From Streptomyces sp. Act143 (GTDB taxonomy: Bacteria; Actinomycetota; Actinomycetes; Streptomycetales; Streptomycetaceae), in assembly GCF_003143935.1 (NCBI RefSeq), contig NZ_QFRX01000001.1, forward strand, positions 1,312,071 to 1,376,070: a stretch of 64,000 bases of DNA. Reading direction: 5' to 3'. The notes beneath the pieces were generated by a model that saw only the letters and a program-made list of their open reading frames with translations, was not told where the DNA came from and did no database searches. This document shows positions 1 through 7,153 of this stretch, one piece after another. A program made the position numbers and the translations under genes. The first letter of the stretch is position 1, and each line of letters starts with the position of its first letter.

Positions 1-274
1 GACCGGGCGGCCCGCGCAGTTCGGGCGCGGGGTGATGGCGGAGGTCGGCGACCGGGTCATCGGCCAGTTCGCCGGGTGCCTGGCCGAGAAGCTGGCGCCG
101 GTGCCGGACACGGCGGCACCGGCGGAGGAGGAGTCGCTGGACCTGATCCGCACGGCCGGGGTGCCGGTCGCCCGGCGTCTCGCGCCGGTGGTCGTGGCCG
201 CCCTGGTGACAGTGCTGGTGGTGCTGCGGACACGGCGGTGGCGGCGGGGCCGAGCCGCCCACGCCCGTGGGTGA
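1..274 (+). CDS. C-terminal part of a CoxG-like SRPBCC family protein (5' truncated)
   Basis: The reading frame is open from base 2, so the gene begins outside the window. The visible residues include the stretch AQFGRGVMAEVGDRVIGQFA followed by a Leu/Glu-rich helix, which resembles the C-terminal helix of carbon monoxide dehydrogenase subunit G (CoxG)-like proteins of the SRPBCC/START fold. After a short acidic linker comes a hydrophobic segment (PVVVAALVTVLVVLRTRRW) that looks like one membrane helix, followed by an Arg-rich end. CoxG-like proteins accompany molybdenum hydroxylases, but none is visible here. The stop codon sits in a TGATCA palindrome whose other strand supplies the stop of the convergent gene, so the two genes end back to back. 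Confidence 0.6.
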   Translation, partial: TGRPAQFGRGVMAEVGDRVIGQFAGCLAEKLAPVPDTAAPAEEESLDLIRTAGVPVARRLAPVVVAALVTVLVVLRTRRWRRGRAAHARG

Positions 275-1195
275 TCACCCGTACCGTCGATGGTCCTCGA
301 CGACCTGCGCCAGGTGGTCCAGGGCCGCCGTCACCCGCGCCGGGTCCTGCTGGAAGAAGGGGTCGTCCGGCACCGGGAGCGACCCGGCCAGTGCCCAGCC
401 GCGGGCGCGCGCCCAGGTGGCGTCGTCGGCGTCGACCGCCTCCCGGAAGATCTCCCGGGCCGACGCGGGCAGGAACATCCACGCGGGTTGCAGATCCACC
501 GCCGGATCGGCGACGGCGAGCGTGCCGAAGTCGATGACGGCGCTCAGCCGGCCGTCCCGCATCAGCAGGTTGCCGGCCGCGAGGTCGCCGTGGATCCACA
601 CCGGCGGCTTGTGCCAGGCGGGCGCCGCGAGGGCCGCCTCCCACACCTCCGTCACGGCGTCGATGTCGACCAGCCCGGTGCCCCGCAGCGCCGCCAGCTT
701 GGGCCGTACCCGCGCCTCGGCGGCCAGCGAGTCGCGCGGGTCGCCCATGGGCACGCCGCGGAAGGCGTTGCTCTGCTCCGGTCCGGGACCACCGGTCGCG
801 TCGACGCCCTGGAGGGCGGTGACGAACCCGGCGAGGTCCAGGGCGGCCCGCACCGGGTCGGCCAGCCCGTCGGTGGTCGCCGTCTCGCCCTCCAGCCAGC
901 GGTACACCGACCACGGGTACGGGTAGCCCTCGCCGGGTTCGCCGATCTCCAGCGGCTCGGACACGGTCAGCGGCAGGTGCGGGGCGAGCCGGGGCAGCCA
1001 GCGGTGCTCCCGGGCCACCTGCCCCGCCCAGTGCGCGTAGCGGGGCAGCCGCACGGACAGTTCCGCGCCGAGCCGGAAGGTCGCGTTGTCCATGCCGGAC
1101 TGCGGCACCGGGGTGAGCGGGAGGTGGGCCCATTGCGGGAACTGTGCGGTCAGCAGACGGCGTACGAGCGTGGTGTCGATCAGCACGCCCTCCAT
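275..1195 (-). CDS. Aminoglycoside phosphotransferase (APH) family protein
   Basis: This 306-residue protein has the APH/choline kinase fold. The catalytic loop reads WIHGDLAAGNLL (about residues 196-207) and the metal-binding motif is VIDFGTLA about 15 residues later. The N-terminal lobe carries NATFRLG and SVRLPRY, the usual nucleotide-binding strands. Members phosphorylate small hydroxylated molecules such as aminoglycosides, macrolides or homoserine. The substrate cannot be read from sequence and resistance should not be assumed. It is transcribed alone. Its stop codon lies in the TGATCA palindrome shared with the upstream convergent gene. Confidence 0.85.
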   Translation of the reverse strand: MEGVLIDTTLVRRLLTAQFPQWAHLPLTPVPQSGMDNATFRLGAELSVRLPRYAHWAGQVAREHRWLPRLAPHLPLTVSEPLEIGEPGEGYPYPWSVYRWLEGETATTDGLADPVRAALDLAGFVTALQGVDATGGPGPEQSNAFRGVPMGDPRDSLAAEARVRPKLAALRGTGLVDIDAVTEVWEAALAAPAWHKPPVWIHGDLAAGNLLMRDGRLSAVIDFGTLAVADPAVDLQPAWMFLPASAREIFREAVDADDATWARARGWALAGSLPVPDDPFFQQDPARVTAALDHLAQVVEDHRRYG

Positions 1196-1410
1196 CTCAG
1201 CGGGGTGACGGCGGCGGCGTCCAACGAATTAGAGGGTTGGGTCCGGCTGCCAGGGGTAGGCGGCGCGCAACGGAAGAGGAACACGCACCGGTGCACACCC
1301 TCTTCGGCACACCTCTGTGGAAGGAGGTCCGTGACAGCGCACACTCGCAGCGCCCGGGCCGCTTCCGGACACCTGGAGCGGCCCGGATCCTCGTGAGGTG
1401 CCGCCGCCGG

Positions 1411-1911
1411 CTACCGCGGAGGCAGCCGGTGCAGCAGCACGTCGTCCAGGCGGCCGTCCTCGACGGCCGCCGTCATGTACGTGCAGTGCGGCTGCCGCCG
1501 CCGGTCCGTCGGGGAGCCAGGGTTGAGCAGCCGCAGACCGGTCGGGGCGGTGGTGTCCCAGGGGATGTGGCTGTGGCCGAAGACCAGCACGTCGGTGTCG
1601 GGGAAGCGGGCGGCACAGCGTGCCTCGCGGCCCTGCGCGGGGCCGGTCTCGTGGACCACCGCGAAGCGCAGGCCGCCGAGTTCGGCATAGGCGGTCTCCG
1701 GCAGCCGGGCCCGCAGTGCCGGTCCGTCGTTGTTGCCGTGGACGCCGACGAGACGCCGGCTGAGGCGCTCCAGCAGGTCGAGGGTGGCGGTGTCCACCCA
1801 GTCGCCCGCGTGGAACACCACGTCGGCGCGCGGGAGTTCGGCCAGCAGCGGGGCCGGGAGTTCCTTGGCGCGCTGGGGCAGATGCGTGTCGGAGAGCAGA
1901 AGCAGACGCAC
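1411..1911 (-). CDS. YfcE/MJ0936-type metallophosphoesterase
   Basis: This is a compact 166-residue calcineurin-like phosphoesterase. All metal-ligand motifs are present: LLSDTHL at the N terminus, FHAGDWVD (about 34-41), HGNNDGPAL (about 58-66), VVHETG and the C-terminal GHSHIP. The size and the D-x-H / G-D / G-N-x-D / G-H-x-H pattern match the YfcE family of Mn-dependent phosphodiesterases. The physiological substrate is unknown. The gene stands alone and faces the glycosyltransferase divergently. Confidence 0.85.
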   Translation of the reverse strand: MRLLLLSDTHLPQRAKELPAPLLAELPRADVVFHAGDWVDTATLDLLERLSRRLVGVHGNNDGPALRARLPETAYAELGGLRFAVVHETGPAQGREARCAARFPDTDVLVFGHSHIPWDTTAPTGLRLLNPGSPTDRRRQPHCTYMTAAVEDGRLDDVLLHRLPPR

Positions 1912-2070
1912 GCGGTCAGACTATCCGTGAAAGATCGTCAACCTTGACACGATCGGTATGCGATCCGAGCGGTGGTCGGAACATCGACCACACAGGCGTC
2001 GGGTTAGCATCTGGCCACAAGTACCGCACCATGACAGAAACGACAAGCGACCCAAGGGGGACCGAGCCTC

Positions 2071-4026
2071 ATGCCGGTCAAGGTCAGCGTCGTCGTCCCC
2101 GTGTACAACCCCGGGGTTTACATCGAGGACTGCATCGCATCTCTGAAGAGGCAGTCGCTGCCTCCCGACGAGTACGAAGTGATCTTCGTCGACGACGGCT
2201 CCACCGACGGAACACCCGGCCGGCTCGATGAGCTCGCTGCCGAGGACTCACGCGTCCGTGTCATCCACCAGGAGAACTCCGGCTGGTCCGGCAAGCCCCG
2301 CAACGTCGGGATCGAGGCCGCCCGGGGCGAGTTCGTGATGTTCGTCGACAACGACGACTATCTCGGCGACGAGGCCCTGGAGCGGATGTACGACTACGGC
2401 GTGGCCAACGGCGCCGATGTGATCGTGGGCAAGATGGCCGGCAAGGGGCGTCCCGTGCCGGTCGAGCTGTTCCGCCGCAACCGCCCGCACGCGAGCGTCG
2501 AGAACGCGCCGCTGATCGACAGCCTCACCCCGCACAAGATGTTCCGCCGGGCCTTCCTCGACGACATCGGCCTGCGCTTCCCGGAGGGCAGGCGGCGCCT
2601 GGAGGACCACGTCTTCATCGCCGAGGCGTATCTGCGCGCCGACAACGTCTCCGTGCTCAGCGACTACGTCTGCTACTACCACGTACGGCGTGACGACGCC
2701 TCCAACGCCGGTTTCCAGCAGTTCGAGCCGGCCGGCTACTTCAAGAACCTGCGCGAGGCGCTCGACGTCGTCGAGACGTACACCAAGCCGGGTGAGCTGC
2801 GCGACCGGCTCTTCCGGCGCTGGCTGCGCAACGAGATGGTCGAGCGGATGCGCGGCCGGCGCCTGCTCGGGCTGCCCGAGGACTACCGCCGGGCCCTGTT
2901 CGCGGAGATCCACTCGACCGTCGTGGACCGCTTCGGCCCCGGTGTGGCGGCCGGTCTGCCGCCCGCCCAGCGGGTGGTGGCCGCGCTGATCACCGCGGAC
3001 CGCTACGACGACATCGTGGCGTTCGCCGAGTGGGAGGCCGGGATCGCCCTCAAGGCCGTTCCGGAGGGCGTGGAGTGGCGTGACGGGGTGCTGGAGGTGT
3101 CGCTGAGCGCCGAGTTCACCTCGGGCGGCGAGCCGATGACGTTCCCCGCGCGGGGTGCCCTGGCCGAGGGCGCCCCGCCGCTGGACGCCGCCGAGGCCGT
3201 CGCCTGGGTGTGCGCCGACTCCGTCGCGCGCTTCGACCAGGCCGCGGGCGATCTGCTGCTGCGGGAACGGGGCAGCTCCGCCCAGCACTTCCAGCCCGTG
3301 CGGGTCGTCCGGGACAAGGTGTCCGGCGAGGACGGCGAGCGGGTGCGGCTGGTGCTGCGGGCGACGGCCGACGTCGACCCCGCCACGGCGGCCGGCGGGG
3401 CGGCGCCGGACGAGGGGCTGTGGGACGCCTTCGTGCGCGTCCGGCTGGGCGGCTGGACCAAGGAGTGCCGGCTCGGTCCGGCCCCGGCCGAGCACCGGCC
3501 GACGCCGCAGGCCGGTGTGGCGGGCGGGCACGTGGTCCTGCCGTACTGGACCCGTCCGCACGGCAACCTCGCCCTCGACGTGGACCGGGCGGCCAAGCGG
3601 CTGGGCCTGGACCGCGTCACGCCGGGCACGGTCGCCGTCGACGGACCGCGCATCAGCACGGCGGTGCCGTTCCAGGTGGGCGGGGAGACCAAGGTGGTGC
3701 TGCGGCTCGGGGCGGCACGGATCGTGGATGTGCCGGGCACCCTCTCCCCCGCCGCGGACGAGCGGCTGGGGTCGGTGCTGGAGGCCGATCTGCCGCTCGC
3801 CGAGTTGAGCGGCGCGCGGTGGCGGGTGGCGCTGAGCCCGGTGCCGAACGCGCCCGAGCCGCGTTTCCTCGTGCTGCCGTTCGCACTGCGCGTCTCCGGC
3901 GGGACCGTCCGTCCGGTGGCGGTGCCCGGACACGGCGGTGCGCAGCGGCTGGCCCGCAAGGTCCGGCGCGCGCTCGGCCGGGTGCTGCGCGGGGCGGCGG
4001 CCCGGGTCAGGAACCGCGGGAAGTAG
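2071..4026 (+). CDS. Family 2 glycosyltransferase with long C-terminal domain
   Basis: This 651-residue protein begins with a GT-A domain: VSVVVPVYN at 5-13, VDDGSTDGT near 40-48, and the acidic metal/nucleotide motif VDNDDYLGDE near 95. The first 230 residues resemble polymer or wall-glycan glycosyltransferases of family 2. The remaining 400 residues contain a helical linker and beta-rich repeats with no catalytic motif I recognise, and the protein ends in a strongly basic tail (RKVRRALGRVLRG) likely to sit at the membrane surface. The start is supported by AAGGGGG upstream of the ATG. It converges on a sugar-nucleotide operon (rmlA, rmlB, O-methyltransferase), which suggests a shared role in a surface glycan. 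The acceptor is unknown. Confidence 0.85.
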   Translation: MPVKVSVVVPVYNPGVYIEDCIASLKRQSLPPDEYEVIFVDDGSTDGTPGRLDELAAEDSRVRVIHQENSGWSGKPRNVGIEAARGEFVMFVDNDDYLGDEALERMYDYGVANGADVIVGKMAGKGRPVPVELFRRNRPHASVENAPLIDSLTPHKMFRRAFLDDIGLRFPEGRRRLEDHVFIAEAYLRADNVSVLSDYVCYYHVRRDDASNAGFQQFEPAGYFKNLREALDVVETYTKPGELRDRLFRRWLRNEMVERMRGRRLLGLPEDYRRALFAEIHSTVVDRFGPGVAAGLPPAQRVVAALITADRYDDIVAFAEWEAGIALKAVPEGVEWRDGVLEVSLSAEFTSGGEPMTFPARGALAEGAPPLDAAEAVAWVCADSVARFDQAAGDLLLRERGSSAQHFQPVRVVRDKVSGEDGERVRLVLRATADVDPATAAGGAAPDEGLWDAFVRVRLGGWTKECRLGPAPAEHRPTPQAGVAGGHVVLPYWTRPHGNLALDVDRAAKRLGLDRVTPGTVAVDGPRISTAVPFQVGGETKVVLRLGAARIVDVPGTLSPAADERLGSVLEADLPLAELSGARWRVALSPVPNAPEPRFLVLPFALRVSGGTVRPVAVPGHGGAQRLARKVRRALGRVLRGAAARVRNRGK

Positions 4027-4036
4027 CGGACCGATC

Positions 4037-4073
4037 GAGCGCGGCCCCCGTGAAGTTCACGGGGGCCGCGCTC
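4037..4073. terminator. Bidirectional terminator-like hairpin
   Basis: Arms 4037-4054 and 4056-4073 are a perfect 18-base inverted repeat (GAGCGCGGCCCCCGTGAA and its complement). In practice the stem is about 16 bp with a small loop. It lies 11 bases after the glycosyltransferase stop and 21 bases before the stop of the convergent methyltransferase gene, so it can end transcription from both sides. There is no long T tract, as is usual in Streptomyces. Confidence 0.85.
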
Positions 4074-4094
4074 ACTTGCTCTTTCTGACCGGGA

Positions 4095-4913
4095 TCACTT
4101 CTTGGCGTAACGCGCCTTCAGGGCGTTGCGCTTGTTGGTGCCCTCGGCGTTCCTGCCCTTCTCGATGATCACCAGGTTGTGGTAGAAGTGCACGCCCACG
4201 ACGTTGAGGTCCGTGTAGCTGGGCTGGTAGTTCTCGTCGACGAACTCCTCGTAGTTCAGGCCGTCCGTCAGCCGCTTCAGCATCGCCATGCTGGTGTTGG
4301 GGTCGTCGAGGTCCTCGCTGCCCATCCACTCGGGCCAGTACGACGACTGCGTGTCCTCGACGACGTAGATGCCGCCGTCCTTGAGGCGGGGGAAGAGCGT
4401 GGCGAACGTGGTGAGGACGTGCGGGGGCCGGTGGCTGCCGTCGTCGATGATGACGTCGAGGTCGCCGATCTTGTCCGCGACGGCGTTCAGGGACGAGGGG
4501 TCGGACTGGTCGCCGATGAACGTCGTGATGCGCTCCTCGTCGACATGGGACTTGTCCTGGATGTCCATGCCGTAGATCTGCGCGTTCGGGAAGAACGCCT
4601 TCCACATGCGCAGCGAGGCGCCGCCCTGGCCGGGCCGGTTGTAACCGCCGATACCGATCTCCAGAAGGTTGAACTTCTCGTTCTTCAGGTGCTGGAGATG
4701 CTTCTGGTAATGCTGCGTGTAGCGGTGCGCTCCCCACTTGTCCGTCTTGAAGTGGACGGCGAGTTTGTTGAGGTCGTGCGAGATGGCGGCGAGTCCGGTC
4801 GGCTTCTTCTGGACCGGCTGCGGCGGCTGCCCGGAAATGCGTCGCTTCAATTGGCGCACGATCCGCACGTTCTTCTCACCCAACACGTTCTTCACTGTTG
4901 TTCTGATCGACAT
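4095..4913 (-). CDS. Class I SAM-dependent sugar O-methyltransferase (TylE/MycE-like)
   Basis: This 272-residue protein has the SAM-binding strand LLEIGIGGYN followed by GASLRMWKAFFPNAQIYGMD, a combination that I associate with macrolide deoxysugar O-methyltransferases such as TylE and MycE. The acidic VIIDDGSHRPPHV motif fits the metal-assisted active site of that group. The N terminus is basic (RRISGQ) and of unclear role. The gene lies 43 bases after rmlB in the same direction, making it the third gene of an rmlA-rmlB-methyltransferase operon. It probably methylates a dTDP-deoxysugar-derived residue. The start is supported by GAAAGGAAT upstream. No polyketide or deoxysugar cluster surrounds it. 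Confidence 0.8.
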   Translation of the reverse strand: MSIRTTVKNVLGEKNVRIVRQLKRRISGQPPQPVQKKPTGLAAISHDLNKLAVHFKTDKWGAHRYTQHYQKHLQHLKNEKFNLLEIGIGGYNRPGQGGASLRMWKAFFPNAQIYGMDIQDKSHVDEERITTFIGDQSDPSSLNAVADKIGDLDVIIDDGSHRPPHVLTTFATLFPRLKDGGIYVVEDTQSSYWPEWMGSEDLDDPNTSMAMLKRLTDGLNYEEFVDENYQPSYTDLNVVGVHFYHNLVIIEKGRNAEGTNKRNALKARYAKK

Positions 4914-4956
4914 GGTTCGACGTATTCCTTTCAGGGGGCCAACGGTCGGATCGTGC

Positions 4957-5931
4957 TCAGTGAGGGGTGATACGTCGCTTGAGCGGCTCCCACCAGGTGC
5001 GGTGGGTCCGGTACCAGACGACGGTGTCGGCGAGGCCGGTCGCGAAGTCGTGCCGGGGCTCGTAGCCGAGTTCGGTGTGAATCCTGGTCCAGTCGACGGA
5101 GTAGCGCAGGTCGTGTCCCTTGCGGTCCTCGACGTACTCGACCATGTCCCAGCCGGCGCCGCACGCTTCGAGGAGCAGCCCGGTGAGTTCCTTGTTGCTC
5201 AGTTCGGTGCCGCCGCCGATGTTGTACACGCGCCCGGCCCGGCCCGCGGTACGGACCAGGTCGACGCCCTGGCAGTGGTCGTCGACGTGCAGCCAGTCGC
5301 GGACGTTGCGGCCGTCACCGTAGAGCGGGACCTTCCTGCCGTCGAGGAGGTGGGTGATGAAGAGCGGGATGACCTTCTCCGGGAACTGGTGCGGCCCGTA
5401 GTTGTTGGAGCAGCGGGTGACGCGGACGTCCAGGCCGTGGGTGCGGTGGTAGGCGAGGGCGAGCAGGTCGGAGGAGGCCTTGGAGGCGGAGTAGGGCGAG
5501 TTGGGCGCGAGCGGGTGGGTCTCGGGCCAGGAGCCCTCGTCGATGGAGCCGTAGACCTCGTCGGTGGACACGTGCACGAACGGGCCGGTGCCGTGCCGGA
5601 GGGCGGCGTCCAGCAGGGTCTGGGTGCCCACCACGTTGGTCAGCACGAAGTCGCCCGCCCCGGCGATCGAGCGGTCCACGTGGGACTCGGCGGCGAAGTG
5701 CACGACCTGGTCCGCGTCGGCCATCAGCTGGTCGACCAGCTCCGCGTCCCGGATGTCGCCCTGCACGAACTCCAGCCGGGGGTGGCCGAGTTCGAGGTTG
5801 TCCAGGGTGCCGGCGTAGGTGAGCTTGTCCAGCACGACGATCCGTGGCGCGTCGGCCGCCTCCGAGGCGAGGAGCCCGCGCACGTACTGGGAGCCGATGA
5901 AGCCGGCGGCGCCGGTGACGAGGAGCTTCAT
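4957..5931 (-). CDS. rfbB: dTDP-glucose 4,6-dehydratase
   Basis: This 324-residue short-chain dehydrogenase/reductase-fold enzyme converts dTDP-glucose to dTDP-4-keto-6-deoxyglucose. It carries the NAD-binding GAAGFIG motif (7-13), the STDEVYG segment with the Thr-Asp-Glu catalytic trio (123-125), and the YSASK motif with Tyr147 and Lys151. It also has SNNYGPHQFPEKVIP and the substrate-binding DGRNVRDWLHVDDH, all characteristic of RmlB/StrE/TylA2. Its ATG overlaps the rmlA stop by four bases (ATGA), so the two are translationally coupled. rmlC and rmlD are not present in the window. Confidence 0.95.
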   Translation of the reverse strand: MKLLVTGAAGFIGSQYVRGLLASEAADAPRIVVLDKLTYAGTLDNLELGHPRLEFVQGDIRDAELVDQLMADADQVVHFAAESHVDRSIAGAGDFVLTNVVGTQTLLDAALRHGTGPFVHVSTDEVYGSIDEGSWPETHPLAPNSPYSASKASSDLLALAYHRTHGLDVRVTRCSNNYGPHQFPEKVIPLFITHLLDGRKVPLYGDGRNVRDWLHVDDHCQGVDLVRTAGRAGRVYNIGGGTELSNKELTGLLLEACGAGWDMVEYVEDRKGHDLRYSVDWTRIHTELGYEPRHDFATGLADTVVWYRTHRTWWEPLKRRITPH

Positions 5932-6995
5932 GAACGGATCTGCACCTTGCTGTGGTCTCCGAGCACTAGACGGTGGGCAGCGGGCATACCGGTCGTCGGG
6001 GTCACCTCCACGTGACGGCCGATGAGGGAGGACTCTATACGGCCCACGCCGCGGATCGAGGAGTCCCGCAGGACGATCGAGAACTCCAACTCGCTGTCCG
6101 TCACGCGGCAGTTCTCGGCGACGGACGTGAAGGGGCCGATGTAGGAGTCCTCGACGACGGTCCCGGAGCCGATGATCACCGGTCCGACGACGCGGGACCT
6201 GACGATGCGCGCCCCCTCCTCCACGACGACCCGCCCGATCAGCTCGGAGGCCTCGTCGACCGCGCCGTCGACGCGGTGCTCGACGGTCTCCAGGACGGTG
6301 CGGTTGACCTCCAGCATGTCGGTGACATTGCCGGTGTCCTTCCAGTAGCCCTTGATCACCGTGGAGCGGACGTCGGCGCGTTCGTCGATGAGGTGCTGGA
6401 TGGCGTGGGTGATCTCCAGTTCGCCGCGCCCGGACGGGGTGATGGCCCGGACCGCGTCGTGGATCACGGGCGTGAACAGGTAGACGCCGACCAGGGCGAG
6501 ATCGCTCTTGGGGGTCTCGGGCTTCTCCTCCAGGCCGATCACCTGGCCCGCGGCGTCGAGTTCGGCGACGCCGAAGGCGCGCGGGTCGGGGACGTGGGTG
6601 AGGAGGATCTGGGCGTCGGGGCGGTGGGCCCGGAACTCGTCGACGAGGGCGGCGATGCCGCCGACGATGAAGTTGTCGCCCAGGTACATGACGAAGTCGT
6701 CGTCGCCGAGGAACTCCCGGGCGATCAGCACCGCGTGGGCCAGGCCGAGAGGACGCTCCTGCGGAATGTAGGTGACCTCGAGACCGAACTTCGAGCCGTC
6801 GCCGACCGCTTCCTCGATCTCGGCGGCCGTCTCCCCGACGATCACGCCGACTTCGGTGATCCCGGCCGCCGCGATGGACTCCAGGCCGTAGAACAGGACG
6901 GGTTTGTTGGCCACGGGCACGAGTTGTTTGGCCGATGTGTGGGTGATCGGCCTCAGACGCGTACCGGCGCCACCAGACAGGACGAGAGCCTTCAT
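5928..6995 (-). CDS. rfbA: Glucose-1-phosphate thymidylyltransferase, long form
   Basis: This 355-residue enzyme makes dTDP-glucose from glucose-1-phosphate and dTTP. The nucleotidyltransferase domain starts with LSGGAGTRLRPITH (residues 6-19) and includes VMYLGDNFI and EEKPETPKS. The last third is a left-handed beta-helix with repeated hydrophobic hexads, the StrD/RmlA2 type found in actinomycetes, rather than the shorter tetrameric RmlA. The frame is open further upstream, but the ATG at 6995 is preceded by AAGGTGA at good spacing and begins exactly at the family N terminus. It is first in the operon with rfbB and the O-methyltransferase. Confidence 0.93.
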   Translation of the reverse strand: MKALVLSGGAGTRLRPITHTSAKQLVPVANKPVLFYGLESIAAAGITEVGVIVGETAAEIEEAVGDGSKFGLEVTYIPQERPLGLAHAVLIAREFLGDDDFVMYLGDNFIVGGIAALVDEFRAHRPDAQILLTHVPDPRAFGVAELDAAGQVIGLEEKPETPKSDLALVGVYLFTPVIHDAVRAITPSGRGELEITHAIQHLIDERADVRSTVIKGYWKDTGNVTDMLEVNRTVLETVEHRVDGAVDEASELIGRVVVEEGARIVRSRVVGPVIIGSGTVVEDSYIGPFTSVAENCRVTDSELEFSIVLRDSSIRGVGRIESSLIGRHVEVTPTTGMPAAHRLVLGDHSKVQIRS

Positions 6996-7153
6996 CTGCT
7001 TCACCTTAGTCTCGTTCGTCCGTGACGGGCCGTTCGCGATATGCCTTGCATCGTAGGAAAACCCGAGGTCGCACACGGTGAATTCGATCAACTCGCGGCT
7101 TTTTCGATCACTTCACGGTGCACTCGTACGAGTGGACCGCCGGCGTCGCGCGC

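Noticed and set aside
275..1195. Interpretation of the APH-fold protein as an antibiotic resistance enzyme
   Set aside because: The fold is shared by many small-molecule kinases, and no antibiotic biosynthesis or resistance context is present.
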